A stretch of DNA of 64,000 bases from Variovorax sp. KBW07 (GCF_003852515.1 NZ_QAJK01000120.1:45175-109174), one strand, 5' to 3'; numbered from the stretch's first letter, positions 33,177 through 45,861 are shown. Notes: generated by a model not told the origin, from the letters alone. Numbers and translations are program-made.

Positions 33177-34385
33177 CTATCCGGCGGCCACCGCCGCCTG
33201 AAACAGCGAATAAATCTCGCGCTGCCAATCCCCCGCGCTGTCGATGCCGGTCTGCGCCAGCACCGTCTGGGTCTTCATGTCGATCAGCACGCGTTGCCCT
33301 TCTGCGCCGCTGAAAAGCGGCCAGGAACCATCCGCCTTCGCGTGCCAGATGAAGGCCTTGTAGGCGGCGGGCGCCGGCGTGCCGAGTGCGCCATACCGGA
33401 CCTGCGCTTCGTTCGATTCCCAGCGGCTGTAGCTCTCGATCCATTCGCGGCTAACGATCTGCCGGCCGTTCATGTGGCCGCGCTGCGCGACCAGCCGGCC
33501 CAGGCGGCTCCAGTCGCGCAGGCGCGCGGCAAAGCCGATGCAGTTGAACTCGTTGCGGTGGCTGTCGGTGAGCCACGTCGCGTTGGCCTCGGCGCCCATC
33601 GGCTTCCAGAGAAACTGCTCGGCGTATTCGGACAGGCTCATGCGGCAGGCCGCCCTCAGCACCATGCCGATAGTGAGCGGGCACAGTTCGTTGTAGTTGA
33701 AGCGGGTGCCGGCCGCTTCCTTGCGGGTGTTCCAGTTGTGCACGGTCGATTCGATGTCCGCGCGCGGCCCGGTGAGCGCGGCGGGGTAGATGGTGTTGTT
33801 GCCTTGCTCATGAACGATGTCGGCGCCGCTGGACATGTTCATGAGGTTGCGCAGCGTAGTTTCGCCGTGCAGCGTGCCGGCCAGCGAAGGCACGTACACG
33901 GCGGCCGTGTCTTCGAGCGAGGCAATGTCCTTGCGGTCCAAGGCGATGCCGAGCAGGAGCGATGTCACGCTCTTGGACATCGACCAGCCCATCATGCGCA
34001 TCTCTGCGTTGCGGCCGAACTGGTACTTCTCGAACCAGACTTCGCCGCGCCGTGCAATGAGCAGGCCGGTGACCGGTGCCGTCGCCATGTAGTCGTCGGG
34101 CGTCTTCGAGGCGCCATTGAAGTTGTAGCGAAGATTGCCGCGGGGCGCGTCGCGCAACACGTCTTCCGGCCCGCACTGGATGGTGCGGTTCGAGAGCATC
34201 GACTCGAAGCCGCCCGAAAAATTGCCGACCCTCATCCGCTTGTCGCGAGACAGCCCGCGCGGCGAACCCCAGCCGGTGGGGTAGCCCGCCGCGGCACCCC
34301 AGGGGTCGGCGGCATCCTGGGCCAATGCCAGCGTGGGTTGCATGATGGCGGCGGAGCCTGCGGCAAGAAGTGTTCTGCGGTGCAT
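33177..34385 (-). CDS. Serine hydrolase, beta-lactamase class C/EstB-like, secreted
   Basis: 402 residues. The N-terminal signal peptide (MHRRTLLAAGSAA through LALAQ) has a possible Tat-like RR pair. The catalytic S-x-x-K is in GWSMSKSVTS (Ser135, Lys138), and the second catalytic element is Tyr231 in FNYNELC. The surrounding pattern (TLRNLMNMSSGAD, then YAEQFLWKPMGAE and FCAARLRDWSRLG-like FAARLRDWSRLG) matches the serine hydrolases related to 6-aminohexanoate-dimer hydrolase and EstB. Such enzymes cleave esters or amides and are mostly not resistance enzymes. It is divergent from an AraC regulator. Confidence 0.88.
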   Translation of the reverse strand: MHRRTLLAAGSAAIMQPTLALAQDAADPWGAAAGYPTGWGSPRGLSRDKRMRVGNFSGGFESMLSNRTIQCGPEDVLRDAPRGNLRYNFNGASKTPDDYMATAPVTGLLIARRGEVWFEKYQFGRNAEMRMMGWSMSKSVTSLLLGIALDRKDIASLEDTAAVYVPSLAGTLHGETTLRNLMNMSSGADIVHEQGNNTIYPAALTGPRADIESTVHNWNTRKEAAGTRFNYNELCPLTIGMVLRAACRMSLSEYAEQFLWKPMGAEANATWLTDSHRNEFNCIGFAARLRDWSRLGRLVAQRGHMNGRQIVSREWIESYSRWESNEAQVRYGALGTPAPAAYKAFIWHAKADGSWPLFSGAEGQRVLIDMKTQTVLAQTGIDSAGDWQREIYSLFQAAVAAG

Positions 34386-34545
34386 GGGGTTCCAGGTGCT
34401 GAAGTTGGGTCACCGGATTCGACCACAGCAGTGGGCTGTGCGGCACGCGGCCCGTCGTGGCTCTTGAACCCGATGCTTCTCGATGAAAATCGCTGGCCAC
34501 CAGCACCTTCGCGCACCTTCACACAATTCCGCCCTGCCCACCTTC

Positions 34546-35652
34546 ATGTCCTCAGATCGCGTTGTTGCAGAACGAGAACGCCTGCTGCTGCCACCGGTGC
34601 CGCCGGTGCTCGCGCCCGGCATCGTCCACACGAGTTTCAGCGTGCAGGGCGACGCCCGCCAAAGCCTGTCGGCCTGGCAGGAGCGCATGAGCCCGGTGTA
34701 TGACATACGCCCGACATCGGCGCATGGCGAAGAAAGCTTCGACGCCTCGCTGTCCCGTTTCTCCATAGGCGACCTGACTTTCTTCGACATCCACACCAGC
34801 CCCAACGTGGCGGTGCGGTCGCTGGGCCGCGTGTCGACGGAGAGCGTGCGCGACATCACTTTCAGCGTGTTCCTGGAAGGCGCGCCCGCTCACTTCCACG
34901 GCCACAAGCGCCAGGCCGAGACACCGCACGCGCCTCCCGTGCCGTCCGCGCCGAGCATCCTGGCGCTGGACATGGACCAGCCGTGCACCATCCGGAGTTT
35001 TCGTGGGCGGATGCTGCTGTTCTTCGTGCCGCGCGCGCTGGTCGAGAGCGCCTTTCCCGATGCGGCGTCGTTGCATGGCCGCCGCGTCGAGGCGACCACG
35101 CCGTTGGCGCGCACGCTGGTGGCGCACCTGGTCGCGCTCAATCGGCAGATCGTAGGTCTTGGCAGGGAAGAGGCAAGCGAGGCCTTTTTCACCGCGATTC
35201 AATTGCTGGCCGCGGTTTTCAGCCGGCAGGCGGGGCTGTCGGGTGGCGCCCGCGCGGCGGTGCGGGCGGCGGTTCATGGGCAGGTGCGGCGCCATGTCGA
35301 GGAGCATCTGCATGACCCCGACCTGTCTCCCGACAGCGTGTTGCAGTCGCTGCGCCTGTCGCGTGCCAGCGTGTACCGCCTGTTCGAGCACGAAGGCGGC
35401 CTGGCCGCATACATTCGCGCCCGCAGGTTGCGAATGGCGGCCGACGAGCTGGTTCGTTTTCCGCATGTGGCGGTGCAGGACATCGCGGCGGGGCTGGGGT
35501 TCAACAACGCATCGAGCTTCACGCGTGCGTTTCGCCGGGCCTACGACATCGCTCCCCAGGAGCTGCATGCGTACGCGCCGTTGCTTCGGCGCGAAAACCC
35601 GGCAGGCTCGTCGGGCCGGCATTCTGCCTGGCGGGCACGGGGTTTCGGGTAG
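34546..35652 (+). CDS. AraC-family transcriptional regulator
   Basis: About 368 residues from ATG 34546; ATG 34483 would add 21. The N-terminal ~220 residues are a ligand-binding domain of the AraC_binding_2 type. The C-terminal ~100 residues carry two helix-turn-helices: LSPDSVLQSLRLSRASVYRL and VQDIAAGLGFNNASSFTRAF with the following RRAYDIAPQELHAY. It is transcribed away from the secreted serine hydrolase, with 160 bp between the two start codons, so that enzyme gene is the likely target. The ligand is unknown. Confidence 0.88.
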   Translation: MSSDRVVAERERLLLPPVPPVLAPGIVHTSFSVQGDARQSLSAWQERMSPVYDIRPTSAHGEESFDASLSRFSIGDLTFFDIHTSPNVAVRSLGRVSTESVRDITFSVFLEGAPAHFHGHKRQAETPHAPPVPSAPSILALDMDQPCTIRSFRGRMLLFFVPRALVESAFPDAASLHGRRVEATTPLARTLVAHLVALNRQIVGLGREEASEAFFTAIQLLAAVFSRQAGLSGGARAAVRAAVHGQVRRHVEEHLHDPDLSPDSVLQSLRLSRASVYRLFEHEGGLAAYIRARRLRMAADELVRFPHVAVQDIAAGLGFNNASSFTRAFRRAYDIAPQELHAYAPLLRRENPAGSSGRHSAWRARGFG

Positions 35653-35710
35653 GCGGAGCGCCGCGATGGCGGTCGGCGCCGACGAACAAGACCCGGTCAT
35701 CAATCACGAT

Positions 35711-35726
35711 GTTTCAGTTTTGAAAC
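35711..35726. promoter_or_regulatory. Small inverted repeat upstream of the HU gene
   Basis: GTTTCA at 35711-35716 and TGAAAC at 35721-35726 form a perfect dyad with a 4-base spacer. It lies between the AraC-regulator stop codon and the HU start. It could be a weak terminator for the regulator or an operator for HU. The AT-rich block at 35758-35766 (GTTTAAATT) downstream may be part of the HU promoter. Confidence 0.3.
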
Positions 35727-35834
35727 GCCTGCGTCCCACGATACGGGCTCCGGGGCGTTTAAATTCGGTGCCGGTGCGCTTTGCGCGCACTGACATTTTT
35801 ACCAACCCTTCCATTGAAGAAAGAATCCCTCGTT

Positions 35835-36113
35835 TTGAACAAGACCGAACTCATCGCCGCCATCGCCACTGACACGGACCTCAGCAAGGCCGACGCAGCC
35901 CGCGCGCTCGACTCCGCCATCGCCAACCTGTCGAACGCCCTGGCGCGTGGCGAAACGGTGCAACTGATCGGCTTCGGCACCTTCACGGTGGCGAGCCGTC
36001 CCGAGCGCTCGGGCCGCAACCCGTCGACCGGCGAGCCGATGACCATCAAGGCCAGCAAGGCGCCCAAGTTCACGGCCGGCAAGGCACTGAAGGACGTGGT
36101 CAACGCGGCCTGA
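35835..36113 (+). CDS. hup: HU-family DNA-binding protein
   Basis: 92 residues starting at TTG 35835 (MNKTELIAAIATDTDLSKAD), which gives the conserved N-terminus of HU. AAGAAAG upstream is the ribosome-binding site. The DNA-bending arm signature is GFGTFTVASRPERSGRNPST, followed by the C-terminal PKFTAGKALKDVVN. HU is a nucleoid-associated histone-like dimer that bends DNA without strong sequence preference. A longer frame back to ATG 35781 exists but the extra 18 residues are not HU-like. Transcription is convergent with an MFS gene 10 bp away. Confidence 0.92.
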   Translation: MNKTELIAAIATDTDLSKADAARALDSAIANLSNALARGETVQLIGFGTFTVASRPERSGRNPSTGEPMTIKASKAPKFTAGKALKDVVNAA

Positions 36114-36123
36114 TCTTCGTCAG

Positions 36124-37533
36124 TCAGCTTCCGGCGGCATCCGCGTCGCGCGGCCTCCACTGCGCAAGCAGGGTCAGCACCGCGAACACGAGGATGACCG
36201 CCACGCCCGGATACAGCATCGACAGCTGTGTGCCGGGCAAGATCGCTGCGGTGACCACCGCGAGGCCGCAGGCCCCGCCCACCTGCAGCGAGCTGTTGAG
36301 CAAGCCGGCGGCAAGCCCTTGCTCTTCGTCGGCCACGCCACTGGTGCCGGCGACCATCAGCGCCGAGATGCTCAGCGCAAAACCCACGCCCCACAGCACC
36401 GATGCGGGCAGCAACACCCCCCACAGATCCGGCTCCGGGCCGATGCGCAGCATCAGCAGGTAGCACGGCACGAAGGCCGCGAGCCCGACCCACAGCACCC
36501 GGCCGACGCCGAACCTGCTGATGAGCGCGCCGATCTTCGGCCCGATCACGACCACCATCAGCCCCGCGGGCAGCAGCACCAGCGCCATCTGCCACGGCTT
36601 CCAGCCTTGCAGGTTCTGCAGGTACAGCGCGATCAAGAACTGAAAGCCCATCGCGCCGCCATACAGAAGCGCCGCGCTGATGTTCGCCGCCACCAGGCGC
36701 CGATTGCGGAAGATGCCGAGCCGAATCAGCGGCTGCTTCGCGTTGCGCTCGATGACGACGAAGCCCGCGAGCAGCAGGAGGGCGGTCACGAATCCGCCGA
36801 TGGTTCGCAGCGACGCCCAGCCCGCTTCTTCGGCGGAGACGACGGTGAACACCAGCAGCAGCGTTCCCGCGACCAGCGTCAGCGCGCCGCCCATGTCGAG
36901 CCGCAGCCGCTCGGTGCGCGGCGGGTCCGGCGGCAGAAAGCGCAGTGCGGCCCACAGCAGCAGCAGGGCCACCGGAATCGGCAGGATGAAAATGAAGCGC
37001 CAGTTCATTGCCGCGAGCAGGCCGCCGATCAGCAGGCCCGACGAGTAGCCCGAGGCCTCGAAGAGGTTGAAGATGCCGAAGGCCCTGTTGCGTTGCGGGC
37101 CCTCGGCAAAGGTGGTGGCCAGCAGCGACATGGCGGCCGGCCCGGTAAAGCCCGCGGCCATGCCCTTGACGAAGCGCGAGACGATCAGCAGGAACGCGTT
37201 GTCGGCGAACACACCGAGCACCGACACCAGCGCGAACACCGCCAGCCCGGCGACCAGCACGCGCCGCCGGCCGAACAGGTCGGCGCAGCGCCCGCCCAGC
37301 AAAAGAAAGCCGCCGAACGCCAGGATGTAGGCGCCGACGAACCATTGCGCGGTGCCCGCGCTGATGCCGAACTCGCGCTGGATCTCGGGAATGGCGACGG
37401 CGATCATCGAGATGTCGAGCCCGTCCAGCAGGATCACGCCACTGAAGATCAAGAGCGCGATCCACAGGCGCGCGGGCCATTGCAAGGCCCCGTGGGCCGT
37501 CCGTTCTTCGCAGGGGGTGGCGCTTGCCGACAT
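36124..37533 (-). CDS. MFS transporter, DHA2 (EmrB/QacA) drug-exporter type
   Basis: 469 residues with about fourteen transmembrane helices. TM1 (LWIALLIFSGVILLDGLDISM) carries the DHA2 motif with LDxTI-like LDGLDIS. The MFS loop motif appears as GGRCADLFGRRRVLV, and motif C-like GLAAGLLNSSLQVGGACGLAV lies late in the sequence. These proteins export drugs, dyes or small metabolites by proton antiport. It is divergent from a LysR regulator with 106 bp between starts, so it is probably under that regulator's control. Confidence 0.9.
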   Translation of the reverse strand: MSASATPCEERTAHGALQWPARLWIALLIFSGVILLDGLDISMIAVAIPEIQREFGISAGTAQWFVGAYILAFGGFLLLGGRCADLFGRRRVLVAGLAVFALVSVLGVFADNAFLLIVSRFVKGMAAGFTGPAAMSLLATTFAEGPQRNRAFGIFNLFEASGYSSGLLIGGLLAAMNWRFIFILPIPVALLLLWAALRFLPPDPPRTERLRLDMGGALTLVAGTLLLVFTVVSAEEAGWASLRTIGGFVTALLLLAGFVVIERNAKQPLIRLGIFRNRRLVAANISAALLYGGAMGFQFLIALYLQNLQGWKPWQMALVLLPAGLMVVVIGPKIGALISRFGVGRVLWVGLAAFVPCYLLMLRIGPEPDLWGVLLPASVLWGVGFALSISALMVAGTSGVADEEQGLAAGLLNSSLQVGGACGLAVVTAAILPGTQLSMLYPGVAVILVFAVLTLLAQWRPRDADAAGS

Positions 37534-37639
37534 CTATATTCGCTCCATCGTTGTCAATCCGGACGATCATTCCCCGTCGGGCACGCACAGGGAAACGAGC
37601 AGTTCTTGACGAACCATCAAATGGAGCTTGAAGATCGAT

Positions 37640-38590
37640 ATGAACCGCATGCTGCCGGGCACCCGCGCCCTTCGGACTTTCGAGGCGGCCGCGCGGCTCT
37701 TGAACTTCACGCGCGCGGCCGACGAGGTGGGGCTGACGCCCGCGGCGGTCAGCTACCAGATCAAGGAAATCGAAGACCAACTGGGCGTGGTGCTGTTCAC
37801 GCGCACCAGCCGCACCATCCAGCTCACACCGGCCGGCGCTGTGCTGTTCGAGGCCACGGCCGATGCGCTCGACACGCTGCATCGCGCCGCCGGTCGCGCC
37901 CGCCGCATGACGCGCAACGCCGCGCACCTGCGTGTTTCGCTCAGTGCCAGGTTCGCGACCAACTGGCTGCTGCCCAGGCTCGCGCAGTTCAGGGCAGCCA
38001 ACCCGGGGCTGGAACTGACCTTCGACATCAGCGACGAGATCCGCAGCTTCGACATGGACGACATCGACGTTGCCATCCGCTTCGGCACGGGCGCTGGCGC
38101 GAACACGCGCGCGGACAAGCTGTTCGACACGGTGATCGTGCCGGTCTGCACGCCCAGGCTGCTCGAAACCGGTCCCAGGTTGCAGGCGCCGGGCGATCTG
38201 TTGAATCACACGCTGTGCTACGTCGACTGGAAGGCCGGCGACATGGTCTGGCCCGACTGGCGCATGTGGATGAAAGCGGCCGGCATCGACGATTTCGACG
38301 ACAGCCGCTGCGTGGCGTTTGCCGACACGGGTTTCGTGGTGCAGGCGGTCATCGAAAGCGGCGCAGTGGGCCTGGCGGATCTTGAAATGATCGCCACCGA
38401 TCTTGCGCAGGGCCGGCTGGTGCGGCTGTTCGACGTGGGCGTGAGCGTGGCGCAGCCCTATGCGTACCACTTGGTCTACCCGGAGGGCAGCAGCGAAGAC
38501 CCGCGCGTGTTGGCGTTTCGCGAGTGGATGCTGGCGGAGGCGGGGCAGTGGATTTCCCCGCGGATGCGGGTCATTGCGCCGGGTGGTTGA
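37640..38590 (+). CDS. LysR-family transcriptional regulator (GcvA-like)
   Basis: 316 residues from ATG 37640. The N-terminal helix-turn-helix region LRTFEAAARLLNFTRAADEV, with VSYQIKEIEDQLGVVLFTRT, is characteristic of the GcvA subgroup. The C-terminal periplasmic-binding-protein-like domain binds the co-inducer. A TTG at 37628 would add four residues. It is divergent from the DHA2 exporter, the most likely target. The co-inducer is unknown. Confidence 0.92.
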   Translation: MNRMLPGTRALRTFEAAARLLNFTRAADEVGLTPAAVSYQIKEIEDQLGVVLFTRTSRTIQLTPAGAVLFEATADALDTLHRAAGRARRMTRNAAHLRVSLSARFATNWLLPRLAQFRAANPGLELTFDISDEIRSFDMDDIDVAIRFGTGAGANTRADKLFDTVIVPVCTPRLLETGPRLQAPGDLLNHTLCYVDWKAGDMVWPDWRMWMKAAGIDDFDDSRCVAFADTGFVVQAVIESGAVGLADLEMIATDLAQGRLVRLFDVGVSVAQPYAYHLVYPEGSSEDPRVLAFREWMLAEAGQWISPRMRVIAPGG

Positions 38591-38640
38591 AAGGCAGTCG
38601 CGCTAGAGTCTGCCCACGTCCACAAGACCCGCCATTCCAC

Positions 38641-39135
38641 ATGCACGTGCCACAGCTTCTCCGATGGCTCCCGATAGGGGCCTGCCTCCTGGTGGTGGGC
38701 TGTGCAACGAGCCCGCCGCCATCATCAACCTCGACACCCTCAACGCCCGTCATCTCGTCGCTGACGCCCGAGCAATCGAACGGCATTGCCATCCACGCGC
38801 TGGGCCTGGTCGGCACGCCGTACCGCTACGGTGGCAACACGCCCGACGGCGGTTTCGATTGCAGCGGGCTCATCGGCTATGTGTACCGCAGCAGCGTGGG
38901 GCAATCGACGCCGCGCACGGTGGCGCGAATGAGCACCTTCGGCCGGCCGGTGCCCACGTCGGACCTGCGCACCGGCGACCTCGTTCTGTTCGGCTCATCG
39001 ACACCGACACACGCGGGCATCTACGTCGGCAACGGGCGCTTCGTGCATGCGCCGTCGACGGGCGGCGAGGTGCGGCTCGACCGCCTCGATGGCGTGTATT
39101 GGTCGCGCCAGACGGTGCAGGCGCGCCGGCCCTGA
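38641..39135 (+). CDS. NlpC/P60 family lipoprotein, peptidoglycan hydrolase
   Basis: 164 residues. The lipobox VVGC (Cys21) is followed by a Pro/Ser/Thr linker. The NlpC/P60 catalytic domain spans ~45-164 with nucleophile Cys74 in GGFDCSGLIGY, His124 in THAGIYVG and the third residue His136 in RFVHAP. These enzymes cleave D-Glu-diaminopimelate bonds in peptidoglycan stem peptides. This is a short single-domain version (Spr/MepS-like) tethered in the outer membrane. It is convergent with kdsA. Confidence 0.92.
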   Translation: MHVPQLLRWLPIGACLLVVGCATSPPPSSTSTPSTPVISSLTPEQSNGIAIHALGLVGTPYRYGGNTPDGGFDCSGLIGYVYRSSVGQSTPRTVARMSTFGRPVPTSDLRTGDLVLFGSSTPTHAGIYVGNGRFVHAPSTGGEVRLDRLDGVYWSRQTVQARRP

Positions 39136-39152
39136 GCCCCTGAAGGCTCTTG

Positions 39153-42469
<3,317 letters not shown>

Positions 42470-42497
42470 AGCGGTGCGCCGCGGCCAGCTTTCGCCA

Positions 42498-42528
42498 TTG
42501 GCCGCAAAAATAAGCGCGCATTTATAAT
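42498..42528 (+). promoter_or_regulatory. Candidate sigma-70 promoter for the TonB-dependent receptor
   Basis: TATAAT at 42523-42528 is a perfect -10 element in an AT-richer patch. TTGGCC at 42498-42503 could be a -35, but the 19-base spacing is long, so an activator may be needed. A start near 42535 implies a leader of about 185 nt before the ATG at 42721. Confidence 0.45.
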
Positions 42529-42632
42529 CCTTTGGTTCGCGCGATGCGAATCCTCTTGCAGCAAGCCCGGCCCCGCGCCGGTGCCGGCCGGCAAGGGCAC
42601 CCAACCCAGATTTTTCCAGGCAGGGCACATCC

Positions 42633-42661
42633 GGCTTCTCCACCCAGGCGGTGGCGAAGCC
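42633..42661 (+). promoter_or_regulatory. Strong hairpin in the leader of the siderophore-receptor gene
   Basis: GGCTTCTCCACC at 42633-42644 pairs with GGTGGCGAAGCC at 42650-42661 over a 5-base loop, with a single mismatch. A second small hairpin (GCGATT at 42674-42679 with AATCGC at 42691-42696) follows before the ribosome-binding site. The ~185-nt leader does not show the conserved box of a cobalamin riboswitch. It may be a regulatory RNA structure or attenuator. Confidence 0.5.
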
Positions 42662-42720
42662 GCATGTCGCTTCGCGATTGACACAAAACAAATCGCAAAT
42701 CGCCTTGAGGGAAATCAACC

Positions 42721-44886
42721 ATGTCCGTTCGTTCGCCTGCGCCGCGCTTTCGCCTGCGCCATCCGTCCCTGTTCCTTGCCGTGCTGGCCGCCCTGAACGG
42801 CGCCGCGCATGCCCAGCAGGGCACCGGCGGCACCACGCTCAAGGAGGTCACCGTCAGCTCCGAGCAGGATGCCGGCTACGCCCCTTCGGTCAGCAGTACC
42901 GCCACCAAGGGCAGCGCCCCGCTGCGCGACATTCCGCAGGCGGTGAACGTGCTGCCGGCGCAACTGCTGCGCGACCAGGGCGCGACCTCCATGCAGGACG
43001 CCCTGCGCAATGCGCCCGGCGTGTCTTTCAACGCCGGTGACGGCCAGCGCGATCAGGTGGTCATTCGCGGCTTCACCGCCATCGCCGACTGGTTCGTCGA
43101 CGGCGTGCGCGACGACGCGCTGTACTTTCGCGACCTGTCGGACACCGAGCGCATCGAGGTGCTGAAGGGCCCGGCCGCCGTGCTGTACGGCCGTGGCTCG
43201 TCGGGCGGGCTGATCAACCGCGTGACCAAGAAGCCGGTTTTCGAGCGCCCCTTCGGCGAAGTCTCGCTCGGCCTGGGCACGCACGACTTCAAGCGCCTGA
43301 CCACCGACCTCAACACGCCCATCGGCGAGAACATGGCGTTTCGCCTGAACGTCGCGCGCGAAAAGTCGGGCAGCTTTCGCGACCAGCAGTTCATCGACCG
43401 CTACAGCATCGCGCCCTCGCTGGCCATGAAGTTCAGTCCGCAGACCGACCTGCTGCTGCAGTACACCAACGCCTACGACCAGCGCCTGACCGACTTCGGC
43501 ATTCCCGCGCTCAACGGCCGCCCGGTGAACGTGCCCATCGGCACCTACTACGGCTCGGCCTTCGGCAAGCGCGACGACACCACCACCACGCGCGTGCAGT
43601 CGTTCACCGCCACGCTGAACCACCGCTTCAACGAATCGCTGAACCTGCGCAACACCACGCGCTACTACAGCTACAAGCTCGACCGCTTCAACACCCTGCC
43701 CAGCGGCACCACCGACCCCGTGCGCCTGACGGTGGGCCGCACGCGCGGCTTCGTCGATCGCGACGAAAGCGGCTGGTTCAACCAGACCGACCTGACCTGG
43801 CGCAACGACATCGGCGGCTTCAAGCAGGAGTGGCTGGTCGGCGCCGAAATCGGCAAGCAGGAGAAGCGCCTGTACTCGGTGTCGTCGGCCACCGGCTTCG
43901 AGCGCGTGAGCATCCTGAACCCGGTGTCCGCGCCCGCGCCCATTCCGTTCGCGAGCTACCAGGCGGCCAGCGCGATCCCGAGCAACTCGACCTTCAAGAC
44001 GGCCGCGGTGTACGCGCAGAACCAGATCACGCTGGCGCCGCAATGGAAGGCACTGATCGGTGGCCGCTACGACGTGTTCGGGCAAGAGACTTCGTTCGAG
44101 CGCACGCAGGCGCCCATCGAACGCACCGACCGCAAGTTCAGCCCGCGCGCGGGCGTGGTCTGGCAGCCGAGCGAAACGCAGTCTTACTACGTGTCGTACA
44201 GCCGCTCGTTCCAGCCTTCGGCCGAAACCTTCGCGTTGTCGAGCGGCATCGCGGCCAATGACCCGGAGATCACCGTCAACAAGGAAATCGGCGCCAAGTT
44301 CGACTTCTTCGACGGTGCGCTCAACCTCACGACCGCGCTGTTCAACCTCGAACGCTCGGGCATGAAGAACACCGATCCGGCCAACCCGGCGCGGCAGATC
44401 AACGTGGGCACGCAGCGCACCAACGGGCTCGAGCTGGCGCTGGCCGGCAAGCTGCCGGGCCGCTGGGACGTCAGCGCGGGCTATGCCTACCTCGACGGTC
44501 GCATGGTGAAGTCGCTGGCCACCGTGAGCTCGCTGCAGCTGCCGGTGGGCGCCGCGCTGCCGGTGCAGGGCAAGGTGGCTGCGCTCACGCCGCGCCACTC
44601 GGCCTTCGTGTGGCTCATGAAAGACCTGGGCAACGGCCTGAGCGCCGGCGGCGGCGTGAACTACGTGGCCTCGCGCTACGCATCGCTCACCAACCTGGTC
44701 ACGCTGCCGGGCTACGTGACGGCCGACCTTGCGGCCAGCTACAAGACGGCGCGCTACGAGCTCTCGCTGAACCTGAAAAACCTCACCAACAGGAAGTACT
44801 ACGTGTCCGGGCACGGCAGCGTCGACAACCTGATCATGCCCGGCGCAGGGCGCGAGCTGCAGGTGATGCTGACCGCGAAGTTCTGA
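42721..44886 (+). CDS. TonB-dependent siderophore receptor
   Basis: 721 residues. A signal peptide (residues ~1-32, ending AHAQ) precedes the plug domain with APLRDIPQAVNVLPAQLLRD, SMQDALRNAPGV and VVIRGFTAIADWFVDGVRDD. The 22-strand barrel ends in the required aromatic residue (LTAKF). The pattern matches the FhuE/FpvA/FiuA group of ferric-siderophore receptors. The N-terminus has no FecA-type signalling extension, so it does not itself signal through a FecI/FecR pair. It relies on TonB-ExbBD encoded elsewhere. Confidence 0.92.
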   Translation: MSVRSPAPRFRLRHPSLFLAVLAALNGAAHAQQGTGGTTLKEVTVSSEQDAGYAPSVSSTATKGSAPLRDIPQAVNVLPAQLLRDQGATSMQDALRNAPGVSFNAGDGQRDQVVIRGFTAIADWFVDGVRDDALYFRDLSDTERIEVLKGPAAVLYGRGSSGGLINRVTKKPVFERPFGEVSLGLGTHDFKRLTTDLNTPIGENMAFRLNVAREKSGSFRDQQFIDRYSIAPSLAMKFSPQTDLLLQYTNAYDQRLTDFGIPALNGRPVNVPIGTYYGSAFGKRDDTTTTRVQSFTATLNHRFNESLNLRNTTRYYSYKLDRFNTLPSGTTDPVRLTVGRTRGFVDRDESGWFNQTDLTWRNDIGGFKQEWLVGAEIGKQEKRLYSVSSATGFERVSILNPVSAPAPIPFASYQAASAIPSNSTFKTAAVYAQNQITLAPQWKALIGGRYDVFGQETSFERTQAPIERTDRKFSPRAGVVWQPSETQSYYVSYSRSFQPSAETFALSSGIAANDPEITVNKEIGAKFDFFDGALNLTTALFNLERSGMKNTDPANPARQINVGTQRTNGLELALAGKLPGRWDVSAGYAYLDGRMVKSLATVSSLQLPVGAALPVQGKVAALTPRHSAFVWLMKDLGNGLSAGGGVNYVASRYASLTNLVTLPGYVTADLAASYKTARYELSLNLKNLTNRKYYVSGHGSVDNLIMPGAGRELQVMLTAKF

Positions 44887-44913
44887 CGGCGGTTGCCGGA
44901 CGGCGCTTGCTGA

Positions 44914-45861
44914 TCAAGCCCGCGGCGTGCGGGCCGGCGCGCCCTTGCGCTCCAGCAGCTCGACCATCTTGAGCGCGGCGGGCGCGAGCGGGCGGTTCTT
45001 CAGCGCCAGCCGGTAGAGCGGGCGCGACAGGGCCGCAGCGCCGCCGCCGCCCGCCAGCTTCAGTTCGCGCAGCGTGCCCAGCGCCAGCATGTCGGCCACC
45101 ACCACGCGCGGCAGCATCGAGATGCCGACGCCGCTGGCCACGGTGCGCGCAATGGCTTCGTTGCTGGCCATTTCCATCCACGGCGGGGCAGAGATGCCGT
45201 GGGCCTCGCACAGCGCCTCGGTGGCCTGCCGCGTGCCCGAGCCGGGCTCGCGCAAGATCCAGTTCTGGTGGCCCAGCGCTTCGGCCGTCACCGTGCGGCG
45301 CGGCAGGTCGGAGCCCGAGTCCGGTGCGACCACCAGCGTCAGCGGGTCGGCCTTCCATTCGCTGACCTCGATGCGCTCTTCGTCGACACGGCCTTCCACC
45401 AGTGCCAGGTCGATGCGGCATTCGAGCAACTGCTCGCACACCCACTGCGTATTGCCGACCGTCACGCGCGGCACCACCGCCGGATAGGCCGCGCAAAACG
45501 CCGCGATGTACGGCGGCAGCCAGTAGCTCGCGACTGTGGTGCTGGCGCCGATGGTCAGGCTGCCGCGCTGCACCCCGACACGCGCGCGCACGTCGTCGAG
45601 CGCCGCGCGCTCCATCGCGAAGATGCCGCGCGCATGCGTGAGCAGCGACGCGCCCGCCTCGGTGAGCCGCAGGCCCTTGCCGGAGCCCGTGCCAGTGCTG
45701 GCACCGCGCTCTATGAGCGTCAGGTCGAGCTGGTTCTCCAGTTCGCGGATGCCCTTGGACACTGCGGGCTGGCTGATCCACAGCCCTTCGGCCGCGCGGG
45801 AAAAGCTGCCTGTTTCGGCCACGGCGACGAAGAGGCGCAGCAGGTGCAGGTTCATTGCCAT
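44914..45861 (-). CDS. LysR-family regulator (CysB/YeiE-like), divergent from YeiH
   Basis: 315 residues. The N-terminal HTH is MNLHLLRLFVAVAETGSFSR, with ISQPAVSKGIRELENQLDLT. The C-terminal effector domain begins LTIGASTTVASYWLPPYIAA, which resembles YeiE/CbbR-type regulators. Start ATG 45861 is followed two codons later by another ATG. It faces the YeiH-type gene across 70 bp containing an AT-rich dyad, so it almost certainly controls that transporter. In enterics the equivalent YeiE/YeiH arrangement responds to sulfite. Confidence 0.9.
   Translation of the reverse strand: MAMNLHLLRLFVAVAETGSFSRAAEGLWISQPAVSKGIRELENQLDLTLIERGASTGTGSGKGLRLTEAGASLLTHARGIFAMERAALDDVRARVGVQRGSLTIGASTTVASYWLPPYIAAFCAAYPAVVPRVTVGNTQWVCEQLLECRIDLALVEGRVDEERIEVSEWKADPLTLVVAPDSGSDLPRRTVTAEALGHQNWILREPGSGTRQATEALCEAHGISAPPWMEMASNEAIARTVASGVGISMLPRVVVADMLALGTLRELKLAGGGGAAALSRPLYRLALKNRPLAPAALKMVELLERKGAPARTPRA

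Noticed and set aside
42505-42530. Fur box at the siderophore-receptor promoter
   Set aside because: The AT-rich patch around the -10 element does not contain three convincing GATAAT-type hexamers; the match is no better than the promoter itself.
42530-42720. Cobalamin riboswitch in front of the TonB-dependent receptor
   Set aside because: The leader is the right length but I could not find the conserved B12 box or the core GCC/GGG elements; the receptor also looks siderophore-type.
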